Assembly: GCA_003439945.1 (NCBI GenBank)
Contig: QVRM01003963.1
Location: 186,001 to 250,000 of the forward strand
Length of the DNA: 64,000 bases
Source: Dermanyssus gallinae
Taxonomy: Eukaryota; Arthropoda; Arachnida; Mesostigmata; Dermanyssidae
Direction: 5' to 3'
Part shown: in pieces, positions 19,167-29,854 of the stretch
Layout: every line of letters begins with the position of its first letter
How positions within the stretch are numbered: position 1 is the first letter of the stretch
Position numbers and translations under genes: made by a program
The notes under the pieces: model-generated
Databases searched by the model: none
What the model was told of the DNA's origin: nothing
The model's input: only the letters and a program-made list of their open reading frames with translations

Positions 19167-22100
19167 TCAGCAGAGTCCCGTTAACTCCGAACAGGGCAGC
19201 AGCGCACACAGCGTCTTCCAGGCGGTAAGCGCAACCAAGGCGTTGGTTGCGTAGCCCATGTACTTCACGCGGGTGAGGCGGCGTCTCCTCTGCTCGAGGT
19301 TGCCCTCGTCTTCCTTGAGGATGAACCGCCGAATACCATTGCAATATGTCTGCACGTACTCCAGCCAGTCGATGGAGGCCGCGTTGAAGTTGAATTCGGT
19401 CTGATCGGCGGCGCTGAGCTCGTCGAAAAGCGCGCGCGTGTTGTCGTTGTGGATATGCCACTCGTGGGTGATGAAGAACTCGAGCAAATCCATCGAGTTG
19501 GCCAGTCGGCGATAGATCGGCAACAGGGCCGGCTTCTTGCCGACAAGGCGCAGGCCCATATCGAGAACACGCGCCACGAGATAGTGCTTGAAGAACAGCC
19601 GAGTTTGGTGCAGCAGACGAACCGAGGTAGCCCCCGATTCGGGATAGCGCACAATGGACGCCAATGGGAAATCTTGCACAAATTTGACCCCCTCCTCGAT
19701 AAAGGTACCCCTATGGTGGTAATGGTCATAGAAAAAACAACAACACCAACAAACACGATCAGTAAGCCGTTCCATTGATGTCTGCTACACGACGAGAACT
19801 TTCGAGCGCAAATGCAATACGCGTTACCCTAGAAAACCTTCCTCAATGCGGCCCCTATATAATATATGTTGATGGCTGCCGCTTAATTGCGAGGATATGG
19901 ATTCAAACACGGAACCGCAACCAATTGGTTTACACGGTTTTCGATCGAGACTAGGCAAATGCGAGTAAATTCTATTATCGGCCAGGGTAAATCAGAACAC
20001 ACGAAGAGTAGAATGAAGAATACATGTTTGAAAGCCCTAGGGAATTTGCAATCTTCAAAAAATATCGTATGCCTATCGGTATTGAGGTTGCGAGATGAAA
20101 TAGGGCAAAAACAAGCCGACAGGACGGATCTAATTCCTAAAACGTACAGGGCCCACACACACAGATATGTTTCCTTGATGACCAATCTAAAACAACTATA
20201 ACAGGCCCTAGCTATAGGGAAACGCGTCTGCTTACCATTTGATTGGGTTGTGGGTACTTGAGGTACAGTTGTACACCTTGAAACCGTCCGGGGCTCGCCG
20301 CGCCGCCGCCAAGATGGTGTTGGCGACGAAATCCACCGGAATCAGATCGGCAATGCACTCGAGATGCGTATAAAGTGTCGTCAGGACACCAGTTCCTAGA
20401 GCGACCATCAGCCCGTTCGGGCCGTTGTAGTTGTCCACCCAACCGGGAAGAGGCTCAGTCATTGCACCTGCTCAGAGCCACACACAACGAGATACGTACA
20501 AGAGAATAAGTACCTTGTTAATCTGTCAGTCACACACTAATAGGTGGCAGCGAAGTCGCGTCTACGACGGGCATATGGTGAGGCTGAATTCAAACGGTGT
20601 GTGGTGGCAACCTCTCGGACGATTGCTACTAGTACTTCAGTTACTACGATGTTACCATTCTTTGGTTTCGGGACACGACGAGGAGGATAATAATGGTGGT
20701 GGCGGCCAGGAATTAGCGCCTAGCAGTGATCTTCGAACTTACCCGTTATTATGGAGGGTCGCACAATAACGATCGGCAGCTGACCGATGTACTCGCCAAC
20801 AAGATTCTCGGCCAGCGCCTTCGTGTACGTGTATGTATTCGGCCGGTCCTCGAGCAGCTTCGGAGTAAGCTCCTCCAAAAGTTCGTTGGACATCCAGTCG
20901 CACAGCGACATCAGCTGGCGAGGCTCCATCTAGAGGCCACAAAACAAGACCCGAACTCATTATGCCTGCTGCTATGAATATGTATACACGGTCGAAGCAT
21001 CGCGTGTAGACTCGACTGTATGTAGAATATTGAACGGCTTCGATGAGGATCGTTTTCGAAGGCCGTATTATCGGCACGCAAATGCGGTTTTTCCCTATAC
21101 ATTTATCGCCGGTCTTTTTGTCTCATCCAATCCAACATCAAATACTAAGAGATAATTTGTAATTACTGATTCCACATTTTTCTTCGCCTATCTTAAAATG
21201 TCCAAACATTTACTTACATTACAGGGGTAAAGCTTTTCCTCAACTTTCTCCAGGTAGCAATGTGAGTAGGCAGTCGACACGTGCACGAATGATTTGAGGG
21301 CTTTCATAGCAGTGGCAAGCTCAAGGACTTTAAGAGTAGCGCGCAAATTCACTTCGACGCTGTCACGTAGCGGCTCATTGAAACGGACCTAGAAAATGGC
21401 GCACATCGAAGAATCAAAGTCCCATAGTGTTAGCGCTAACGATGACTAATTTCGATTCATTCATGTACCTATAGCGCCCCCCTTCCCGCAGGATCTCCTT
21501 TTCTCCTTGTAGCTCTGCCTAATATCTCCTCTCATTGTCAATCAAATATAATTTTAGGGAACTTCGCGCTACTGGATCAAGGCGGCTGTCTGTGATAGAA
21601 AAGTTTAAAGCACGCGAGAACAGGACGCAAGAACTAAAGTTCATCCAGAACTAGGCAACCAGGAACAGCCGCAGGCGATACTTGCTGAGATCCTCTATGA
21701 TGATCCGATTATATTATCCATAGGCGTAATAGTCATATCTTGTGCAAACTAGAGGCAAATTGATTGCGCACTGGCTCTTCGGAAGTCAAACTCGGCACAA
21801 CTGGTGTCAAAGTGGACTGTACGAAAAATTTGGTACGATTAACATAGAATTGCTCATATGCTATTGTACGAACATGTGTGAATCTACCTGCGTGGTGGGG
21901 TACGCTAGCGCAAACAAAAATTGTCATGCCTCGTAGAAAGTTAACGGGACAAAAGTATGCAACGTACCGAAGCAGCCGAGTGAATGACAACGTTAATCTT
22001 CTCGAACAGTAGCTGACGGTCTTTCTCCTGGGAAACGATCTTAGGCTCCAGTAGGTCACCTGAGATTATCTTCACCTATAATAGCAAAAACACATAATTT

Positions 22101-22720
22101 GATTGATGTTGTCAGTCGTGTTAGGTCATTGGATGCATATATATATAGATTTATTTTTTTTATTTAATAGTGGTTAATTACCTTGGACAAAGATTCAGGG
22201 TTTGTCGCTTGCAGTAGGTCAAAGAGTTTATCTTCAAGGATCTTGGCAACGCGTTGTTCAGCCGATTTGCCTCTCTTATCTCGAATGAGCACATAGATCG
22301 CTTCAACCTGCGGACAGGAACGAAGCAACTTCTCGACGAGCACCTAACGTGTAGACACATGGCCAGGCAGGGTAGATGAACAATGAAAATGAAGTTATTA
22401 TTTCGATATATTATTACTACTATTTCTCGTTGATGAGAACGTTATAACAAAAGAAGATATTGGCATTATGCATATTAAGCCAAGGCAGCAGGCATCCCAA
22501 CTGGTACCCCTGGTTTACTCGTCCCGCGGCGTTAACCAGTCGGTCCGGAAACCGGTGCGCTGACACCTACCCGTTATTTTATCTCAATTGGGTAGAGTTA
22601 CAATTCATGCCCCGGGTACGGCTAATCTATTAGTTAACAAGTTCCTACCTTTCCGACGAAACCGGAAACTCCGGTAAGAAAGACATTCTTGCCAGCAAAG
22701 AATTCCGCGAGTGAAGCCAT
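19167..22720 (-). CDS. Fatty acyl-CoA reductase, seven coding exons, apparently intact
   Basis: FAR reduces fatty acyl-CoA to fatty alcohol with NADPH, for waxes, ether lipids or pheromones, at the ER or peroxisome. Exons by splice sites and phase: 22649-22720, 22182-22343, 21968-22075, 21218-21388 (donor GTAAGT), 20743-20929, 20236-20467 and 19167-19710. They join without a frame break to 491 residues, the normal family size. The Rossmann nucleotide motif TGVSGFVG is at residues 16-23, HSAASVRF near 110, STAYSHC near 150, the catalytic Y-T-Y-T-K at 204-208, and TEPLPGWVDNYNGP near 240. Exon 7 encodes the FAR C-terminal domain and a hydrophobic tail that may anchor in the membrane. The start ATG follows an (ATC)n run and has G at +4. 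All introns are GT-AG. I cannot assign substrate chain length. Confidence 0.9.
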
Positions 22721-23324
22721 GATGATGATGATGATGATAATGACACCTGACAAAATGTTACAGCATAACCTCACAGTTGCACTATGGAGGATATTGAGGA
22801 TCGACAAGTGCGGCCTCGAGACAGCTTTCACGACAACTTCAAGAGCTCGTTAGTGATGACAGCCGAATGTGAAGAAGAACGAATCTGGAGGCGAATTTAA
22901 ACCTCTACGAGGCTAGGCTCACGTGAGACGGACCTCCGAAAATGGAGAGACCAAATGGGGCGAGTGCTGGTCGTGGTGTTGAGGCGGAGGGAGGCGCGGT
23001 TCCACTCGGGCTCTCACAGATCTATACGAAGGCATCACCGCTAGAGACTGTCGATCGCCGCAGGGCAAGAGCTGAAGCCAGGGTCTAACAGGGTCACCTG
23101 GTGAATCGTCGATTGCGTCGTTGTTCCGCCGACTTCAACCTTGTCGGCGAAGTTTCGCCATAACCAGCAGCGACAGCAGTAACAGTCAACAGATTCAATA
23201 TCAGGTCAACTACTGCGAGGCATGTGTGAGAGAGAGCGAGAGGCGTATCTCTGAATATGCTTCTGCAACTAAGACCTCCCCAAGCGAAGCCGGATTAGAG
23301 AAACCAGCACACTATCACATCATC
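22721..23324. other. FAR upstream region, no gene recognised
   Basis: The part next to the ATG holds an (ATC)n run and about 90 bp of leader/promoter shared with 37422-37502. Farther up (22810-23290) the sequence is GC-richer with an open but unrecognised plus frame at 23121-23390. No clear TATA box was identified. Confidence 0.5.
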
Positions 23325-23650
23325 TACGTCTTTCCTGTACATTGCGAGCGGTATAGAAGTAACAACAACAAGAGTAACGGCAACAACTGAATCGACAACA
23401 ATGAAACGAATAGGGGCTGCAACAAAATCAACAACAAAACGAACTACAACAACAGCAGTAAAATTAGCAAGTTTGACTTTAACTGAGTTCATTTTAGCTT
23501 TTACGTTGACCATTTTCGTGCCGCCTACATGAACGTGCAGCACTGTGTATATACATACATATTTATTCACCATAATATTGGTAGTAGTATACATCGGATG
23601 TTGTGCGAAGTCTACACTTGTTCTATGTAGTGTGTACGAGATTGTAGTGA
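23325..23650 (-). repeat. Repeat shared with 29855-30180 (LINE family 2 3' end and flank)
   Basis: The same order of ACAACAACAAGA-type sequence, then the stretch around CATGAACGTGCAGCACTG and the ATACATACATATTTATTCACC motif occurs at 29855-30180 in the same orientation. Part of it matches the 3' UTR of LINE family 2. Confidence 0.6.
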
Positions 23651-23654
23651 CGCT

Positions 23655-23990
23655 GTGTCTATTTCAGTTTTTTTTTTCAGTTCAGTTTTATTAGTTTCAA
23701 ACACACGTTCCTTACAGAACATCCGTGTTTCATACATTGTTTTACTTGTCATTCCAGTTATCTATATGTCATTAGTACTATTTGGTAATCAGTTTAGACT
23801 GTATATAAATAATAATAATAATAATAATAATAATGACCTGCATATCGTTGAAGAGTCTTATCGATCAAGGCATTGCTCATTGTGTAATTTTTGGTTCCAT
23901 CTTTCCTTGACTAACTTAAGTGATGTACATTCTCGTAATTCATTATCGAGTGTGTTCCATAATTTGGCCACGGCCATATCAGGCGATTTA
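23655..23990 (-). mobile_element. LINE 3' end relic with (AAT)n-type tail
   Basis: On the minus strand the sequence reads as the C-terminal end of an L2/CR1-like LINE (AKLWNTLDNELRECTSLK), followed by a stop and a (TTA)n tail at about 23808-23833. Only the last 50 or so codons are recognisable. Confidence 0.45.
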
Positions 23991-23994
23991 AGTC

Positions 23995-25080
23995 ACCACC
24001 AATTAACTGTTTTGTCCAGAAAATACTGGACATGTTCACGCGAATTTGCGAGGCTGACTGGGTCATCTGCGTTGAATGCGTGCGGAGCCTTTGCATCGCC
24101 TAGAAGATCCGATAAGGTTGCTATGTACATTGTAAAAAGGAACGGGCTAGCAGGATCTCCTTGGGCCAATCCCATCGTTTGCGTTATGGTATCGTTGACA
24201 TAATGACCTTCGTTCTTAACTATGATAGAGTTATAGTGAAGCATGTCCCAGACAAGGTTGTACATTGCTCCGCGTATTAAAAATTTGCTACGAATTATCT
24301 CAAAAGTCCTTCGCTTTAGCCGAGGAGGGAAATACGCCGCAGCCGACCGCCGCATCAAAATTAATGGCATTGCATTGGAGATTGTCAACCACTTTTCTTA
24401 TCTCGGCGTTACACTGACACCAAGACTCCCTTTTAGCAGACATGTCGAAAAAAGACTAGCCAAGGCGACAGCTACTGTCATGCTTCTCGGTGAACTTCGA
24501 GATATTGACTTGAAGACAGCGCTAAACATATTCAGGCTAAAAATTGTCCCTATTATACGATACGGCCTGCCTGCAATAGCACCTTTTCTGACTGTAAGCG
24601 ATCTGAAAAGGCTAGACCGTTTAAAGGCACTCTATATCAAGCGCGTGCTAGGTCTACCCAAAAACGCCTCTGCTACATTCGCTCTTGAAATATGTCGCGA
24701 ACGAACCCTTACAGAGGACTTTGCCCTAGACGGACTATCTTAGTGAAGCCGTACTCACAGCATATAGGGAGTTTCGGGAGATACGCAACGTGAAGTTTGC
24801 AACCAATAACTATACAGACGGACCAGCGTTTTGCTCGGACAAATGGAAGAGAGGAGCCCAGAAGAACCGAGCACTAATTTGTCGAGTGACATGGCACGGA
24901 TACCATCACCACATGTGTTTGAGTGGACAGTGTTTTGAGGTCGATGGTTGTGTGTGTAGATTTTGTGGAATTTGTGATATTGATAGATACCATTTACTCG
25001 TGTGCACCGAAATAGAAACAACGTCACTACAATCTCGTACACACTATATAGGATCAGTATAGACTTTGCATAACATTAGA
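23995..25080 (+). mobile_element. LINE family 2 copy with inverted 5' part
   Basis: The 3' part runs on the plus strand from 24300 to 25080 and the 5' part (23995-24299) is on the minus strand. Minus-strand motifs are IIRSKFLIRGAMYNLVWD, GLAQGDPASPFLF and NADDPVSL (degenerate RT active site). The plus strand resumes at the next RT block, KVLRFSRGGKYAAADRRIKI. The two parts are almost contiguous in the source element. This is the layout left by twin priming. Confidence 0.75.
24243..24743 (+). pseudogene. LINE family 2 post-RT region
   Basis: From about 24303 the frame matches other family-2 copies: VNHFSYLGVTLTPRLPFSRH, LLGELRDIDLKTALNIFRLK, IIRYGLPAIAPFL, IKRVLGLPKNASA and CRERTLTEDFALDG. 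After a frameshift it continues at 24790-25062 to the C-terminal cysteine motif (HGYHHHMCLSG, then CVCRFCGICDIDRYHLLVC). This Cys-rich end is shared with the RTE-like LINE at 59749-63095. Confidence 0.75.
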
Positions 25081-25130
25081 TGTATACTGCTACCAATATT
25101 ATGGTGAATAAATAAAAATATGTATGTAAT

Positions 25131-25323
25131 TATCTCTAAGAGACGGTCCCTTGGGACAGAGTCAAATGCAATCATAAAATCTATGAATGCGGTATACGTC
25201 ATTTCTTTACTTTGATGACGTCGTTGCACATAGTCCAGTAGAAGGTTGATAGCATCTTAGATTGATCGCCTGGGAAGGAATCCGTGTTGCTCAACGGTTA
25301 GCTTTTCTTTAGCGGTGTTATAT
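25131..25323 (-). mobile_element. LINE family 2 fragment (RT fingers)
   Basis: The minus strand reads SKEMTYTAFIDFMIAFDSVPRDRLLEIIT, the RT motif A region of family 2. It is cut at 25323 by the LTR-like repeat. Confidence 0.7.
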
Positions 25324-25801
25324 TGTAACGAGGCCTACCACTACGAACGAGGCCTACTACAGCGTAGTAACAGAAACCAACTACAGCGTCGTCACAGAAT
25401 TGCCAGTCACTAAGACGCCAACATCCAATTATAACGTCAGCAGGCCGACCAACCACCCAAGCCAACTGAAACGTTAAAGTAGGCAGTTGGAAATTCGTCA
25501 CCAAGCACGGCACCACCACCTCCACCATCATCAGCAGCACGGAGACGCGAGACCACAACCGTCCGAGCACATTGTCAAACGTGCATCTCGCCTCCCCAGG
25601 AATCGGCAACAGCCACAACATCGAGACCAGCATAGACAACTCGATTCACAACCAGCCAGGTGTGTGCATACGACCACATGGCACGTGCCCCATCGTCCAC
25701 GGAGTATCGGCATCATCATCATCATCACCACCAAGAACAACGTGCACGGCCGAGAGAAGTGTGTAACCCGACCAGTCAACGACGTCATAGATTCGAGTCA
25801 A
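25324..25801 (+). repeat. LTR-like repeat, arm 1 of an inverted pair
   Basis: It starts TGTAACGAGGCC, a common beginning of Gypsy-type LTRs. It is the inverted counterpart of 28489-28954. It is His- and Gln-rich when translated and has no clear protein. Its other boundary is not certain. Confidence 0.55.
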
Positions 25802-26065
25802 CCTTTTATTATTCCGAACAATTCTATTCTTCGACCGACCGCCTCATATTCCCCAACTGCAACGAGCAACTCATATATATCGTATGCTGGTGGTGCACAC
25901 GTCTGTCTTGATTTAGCTGGCGGACCATGTATATATAGGAAGGTGAATTGGCAAATTCTAGTACTTTGAATTTTAAAAAATTGAAATGACACTAAGGTCT
26001 TATTATATGCGCCATATATCGACTACACAATGGGCAAATTTCGCGCCAATTGATAACCCCGTTTA

Positions 26066-26290
26066 TTGTTCGAATTAGGTTCAAAAACTCAGGAAAACAA
26101 AGTTTTTTTGGAGGAGCAGAAAGTGAAAGAACAAAGAATCTGCATAAATGTCTGTGTTAAAAACCAAATCATATGCTCTAAAGTGGTGCACATGTTACGA
26201 ACTGTTTATGGTGATCAAGTAGTATCCTTAAACAATGTGTGTGCGTGGCTCCGTCGATTTCGTGAAAAGTTAAAAAAATATTTTTTTTAG
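26066..26290 (+). pseudogene. Mariner-like transposase N-terminal relic
   Basis: The 74-codon frame has EQRICINVCVKNQIICSKV and LRTVYGDQVVSLNNV, then WLRRFREK. This corresponds to the first helix-turn-helix of mariner/SETMAR-type transposases (EQR..I.F..... Y G...S...V..W..RF). The rest of the gene is missing, because the sequence runs into a T/A-rich tract and a LINE relic. Confidence 0.55.
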
Positions 26291-26339
26291 CTGAGGAATT
26301 AAAAGTATCTTATGAAACAGTTGCAACAGTCGTATTTAT

Positions 26340-27240
26340 CTACCGTATCAGGTATAGAACGGGAGTTGTTTAATTTAAAACTTCAAGGGGCAAAACGACA
26401 ATCAACCCTGAAGCTTTTGCATGCGACCGCACGCTTGATACGCTAGTTGAAACGAAGTTCCTGGGTATTGTTCTTGACGAACATCTGACGTTCCAGGCGC
26501 ATGCGAAACATGTCAGGAAAAATGGTCAGTGGCGTAGCCGCCATATACCGCACTCGTAAAATCCTTCCCGCCAATGCCTCACGGCAATGTATTACGCGTA
26601 TGTGCAGAGCCACCTAAAATATGGTCTGGAGGTGTACGGTCTGTCTTATGCGTCTTATATAACTCCGCTTCATCTGCTTCAGAAAAGGGCACTTCTATCT
26701 AGACATTATATAAGACCTCGTCATAGGTCTCCCACATCGCGTCTCAATATCAGTAGAACAATATAAAGAACTTTCATTGCTCCCGTTACCATACCTAATT
26801 AAGGTCACCATAGTTGTCGAAATAAAACGTATTCTTTTTGGTCACCATCCCAACCTAGTTGGCCTTATCGAATCTGCAAGGACCCAAAACACCCAAGGCT
26901 CGGCATCTCACTTGCTCATTGTCTCCTCGGCCACAAGTACACAATCAAGGTTTGCACTCTGTAATTTAGGTGCTACCTTGTGGAACAAATTGCCTAGTGA
27001 CATTAGGACACTTATATCGCTTAGTCAATTCAAAAACACTGCGAGAACGCACTAACTAACCTTACTTGCGTCTGATTAAACCATAACTATGTAAACATGT
27101 ACACAATCCATAGATAAATAATTGCAATAATACGAGATAATACGGTGATAATGTATAAAATCTTACTGTACCTTGTACATATGCTTTGCACTAGCCTGCG
27201 GCTATATGAAGTTGTAATAAAAATGAGAAACTACAATTAA
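26340..27240 (+). mobile_element. LINE 3' relic (post-RT region)
   Basis: Scattered frames include TKFLGIVLDEHLTFQAHAKH, TAMYYAYVQSHLKYGLEVYG and LQKRALLSRHYIRPRH, then NLGATLWNKLPSDIRTL at about 26955-27010. These are post-RT motifs of CR1/Jockey/I-group LINEs. An A-rich 3' end lies near 27215-27240. There are many stops and shifts. Confidence 0.65.
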
Positions 27241-27274
27241 GTATCAATAAACGTCATATCATATCATTTCGGTG

Positions 27275-28272
27275 TACACAAGTATAGGGTATCTATCAAT
27301 ATCACAATTTCCACAAAATCTACACACACAACCATCGACCTCAAAACACTGTCCACTCAAACACATGATGATGGTGTCCGTGCCATGTCACTCGACGAAC
27401 TAGTGCTCGGTTCTTCTGGGACATTCATATAATAAGGACAATTATTAGCCTAAATATGTTTAGCGCAGTCTTCAGGTCGATATCTCGAAGTTGACCGAGA
27501 AGCATGACAGTTGCTGTTGCCCTGGCTAGTATTATCTGCCTGTTGGCGTGGTGGCATGCGTCTGCGCCTCGCCACCGGAGGCGACACTTAGATGCGCGGG
27601 TTCGAGCCCCACCGTTGCACATTTGTATTTATGGGGGTCCGTCTGTAAAGCAATGCACAAAGCAGTTCCGTGGACGTCAAATCTTGGCTGAGAGTCAGCC
27701 CTGAAAGAATTCTTTTTTGGCTAGTATTATCTCGACATGTCTGCTAAAATAAAGTTTTGATGTCAATGTAATAATGTGTTGCGTTATGGTGTCGTTGACA
27801 TAATGATATTCGTTCTTAACTATGATAGACTTATAGTGAAGCATGTCCCGGACAAGGTTGTACAGTGCTCCGCCTATTAAAAATTTGCTAAAAGACGGTC
27901 CCTTGGGACAGAGTCAAATGCGGTCTTAAAATCTATGAATGCGGTATACGTCATTTCTTTACTTTGATAACGTCGTTGCACATAGTCCAGCAGAAGGTTG
28001 ATAGCATCTTCGGTTGATCGCCCAGGAAGGAATCCGTGTTGCTCAACGGTTAGCTTTTCTTTAGCGGTGTTATATAACCTTAACACTACGAGTGATGTAA
28101 GTATTTTGTACAGAGTGCTCGTCAGTACGATCCCTCAGTAGCTTGTCGGGTCAGTAGCATTTCCCTTCCGCTTATATATTGGTTTAAGAAACTCTTCCTC
28201 CATTCTTCAGGTATCTTACCTTGACTGAGGCAGTTATTATAAAGATTTGTTAAAACTGGACATATTGTATTG
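27275..28272 (-). mobile_element. LINE family 2 copy, internally deleted, split by a SINE
   Basis: The minus-strand 3' end is at about 27275. The element covers the cysteine-rich end, post-RT piece (LLGQLRDIDLKTALNIFRL), RT (AFIDFKTAFDSVPRDRLL) and GFLPGRSTEDAINLLLDYV up to 28086 and beyond. Several internal segments are missing, including much of the palm. A SINE sits at 27538-27717. Confidence 0.75.
27523..27732 (+). mobile_element. tRNA-derived SINE with 15-bp target-site duplication
   Basis: TGGCTAGTATTATCT occurs at 27523-27537 and again at 27718-27732, flanking a 180-bp insert. The insert has an A-box-like TGGCGTGGTGGCA near 27544 and a near-consensus B box GGGTTCGAGCCCC near 27598-27610, and it ends in a T-rich tail. 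Pol III promoter boxes plus a TSD identify a tRNA-type SINE. The source tRNA was not identified. Confidence 0.8.
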
Positions 28273-28304
28273 TAACTATGTTGTTGTTACGCTAAGTTAT
28301 TGGG

Positions 28305-28405
28305 AATGGTAGCTCAGCCGAGCGGCGACTACAACACTAGAGACTCGGGGCAATGAGTAAAAACACACAGCGTAAGGTCCGAATCGTAAGGTAGCCGGAC
28401 GGAGA
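28305..28405 (+). repeat. tRNA-like sequence (weak)
   Basis: TAGCTCAGCCGAGCGG resembles an A box and GGTCCGAATC about 55 bp later resembles a B box. I cannot fold a proper cloverleaf from it. It may be another SINE head or a tRNA pseudogene. Confidence 0.35.
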
Positions 28406-28488
28406 ATGCGTTATTAGCATCCTTCTCCCGGGCTTTTTGTTGGCTTCAGTGACGCCGTAGCGTTCGTATAGTAATAATGTTAAAAGGA

Positions 28489-28954
28489 TGACTCGAATCT
28501 ATGACGTCGTTGACTGGTCGGGTTACACACTTCTCTCGGCGGTGCACGTTGTTCTTAGTGGTGATGATGATGATGCCGATACTCTGGATGTGGCGCGGTC
28601 CGTGGACGATGGCGCGCATGCCATGTGGTCGTATGCACACAGCTGGCTGTTTGTGAATCGACTTGGATATGCTGGTCTCGATGCTGTGGCTGTTGCCGAT
28701 TCCTGGGGAGGCGAGATGCACGTTCGACAATGTGCTCGGACGGTTGTGGTGTCGCGTCTCCGTGCTGCTGATGATGGTGGAGGTGTTGGTGCCGTGCTTG
28801 GTGACGAATCTCCAACTGCCTACTTTGACGTTTCAGTTGGCTTGGGTGGTTGGTTGGCCTGCTGACGTCATAATTGGATGTTGGCGTTTTAGTGACTGGC
28901 AATTCTGTGACTACGCTATGGTAGGCCTCATTCGTAGTGGTAGGCCTCGTTACA
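28489..28954 (-). repeat. LTR-like repeat, arm 2 of an inverted pair
   Basis: Reverse complement of 25324-25801 at roughly 90% identity by eye. It starts TGTAACGAGGCC on the minus strand at 28954, preceded by a poly-C/poly-G run (28961-28973). The minus strand carries an open frame (28555-28995) rich in His and Gln that may be non-coding LTR/leader sequence. Confidence 0.55.
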
Positions 28955-29375
28955 CTGCCCCCCCCCCCCCCGCGAACTGGCTCGTCCCGAGCCAACTGTC
29001 GCGGTCTGTCTCTGGTTATTTAACACACGAATTCTCGTGTCCATCTCGGGGGGTTGCCATGTGCGGCCGGGTCGATTCGGTGGTGGTCGTTGATTCGGAG
29101 GGTCGGTTTATTGCAGACGTAGGAGGTGGTCAGCCGGTCTATTATAACGGGCTGGTCACTGTGGCGGTCTGTGTCGTAGGACTGGATGTATGGTTTGACT
29201 CTGGACTATCTGCCGCGTACGCCGTGCTCCTGGGTGTTGGCTGCTTCGGTCGGTTCATATATCAGCACTAAATCGTTTTCTTGGAACGATGGTTCTGTCT
29301 TGAACTCTGTCGTTCGTGGTCGGGTAGGTCGGCGTCGATCACTTGTCGGGTCTCGTCGCGCATGGACGGCGTCGG

Positions 29376-29485
29376 TGGCCTTGGTCGGGAAGCGTCGTCG
29401 GCGTCAGTGGCCGTGCTCGGGGAGCGTCGTCGGCGTCGGTGGCCGTGCTCGGGAAACGTCGTCGGCGTCGGTGGCCGTAGTCGTT
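29376..29485. repeat. 32-bp GC-rich minisatellite, about three units
   Basis: Units starting GCGTCGTCGGCGTC at 29392, 29424 and 29456 share GGTGGCCGTGCTCGGG. The surrounding 29000-29600 is rich in GTCG/GGTCG words and holds no recognised gene. Confidence 0.7.
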
Positions 29486-29606
29486 GCTAGCGGTCAGTTG
29501 TTGTTCGATCGTGGGCGGTCGTTGTTTGGCCGTGGTTGATCGGGGTCGGTCGTTGTTCTGTCACGTTCAGTCGTTATTCGGTCACGTCGGTCGTTGTCGT
29601 TGTGTT

Positions 29607-29850
29607 GTGCGGTCCTGCTACGCTGGAGCCGGGAGCAGTTTGGTTGGGTGAACTCATCTTCTGGCTGGCAGTGTTGTCCTGGTCATTGTTCGGTCACGGT
29701 CGGTCGCTGTAGTTCTGTTGTGCGGTTCTGCTACGCTGGAGCCGGGAGCAGTTTGGTTGGGTGAACTCATCTTCTAGCTGGCAGTGTTGTCCTGGTCGTG
29801 GTCGGTCGTTGTAGTTGTGTTGTGCGGTCCTGCTGCGCTGAGCCGGATGC
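29607..29850. repeat. Tandem repeat of about 102-113 bp, just over two units
   Basis: GTGCGGTCCTGCTACGCTGG occurs at 29607, with slight changes at 29720 and 29822. Each unit includes GAGCCGGGAGCAGTTTGG and CTCATCTTCT. Function is unknown. It lies between the LTR-like repeat and LINE family 2. Confidence 0.7.
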
Positions 29851-29854
29851 ACAC

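Noticed and set aside
19883..20201. Open frames on both strands between FAR exons 6 and 7
   Set aside because: They lie in an intron whose borders are set by GT-AG sites and correct phase, and the FAR domain reads on without them.
22718..22745. (CAT)n next to the FAR start as an extended N-terminus of poly-Met
   Set aside because: On the minus strand the run reads ATC repeats leading into the ATG and is better taken as leader sequence.
25531..25911. His-rich and Gln-rich proteins on both strands
   Set aside because: They come from CAT/CAC repeats in the LTR-like repeat and differ in frame between its two copies.
28305..28405. Functional tRNA gene
   Set aside because: A- and B-box-like words are present but the arms do not pair into a cloverleaf; kept only as a weak tRNA-like repeat.
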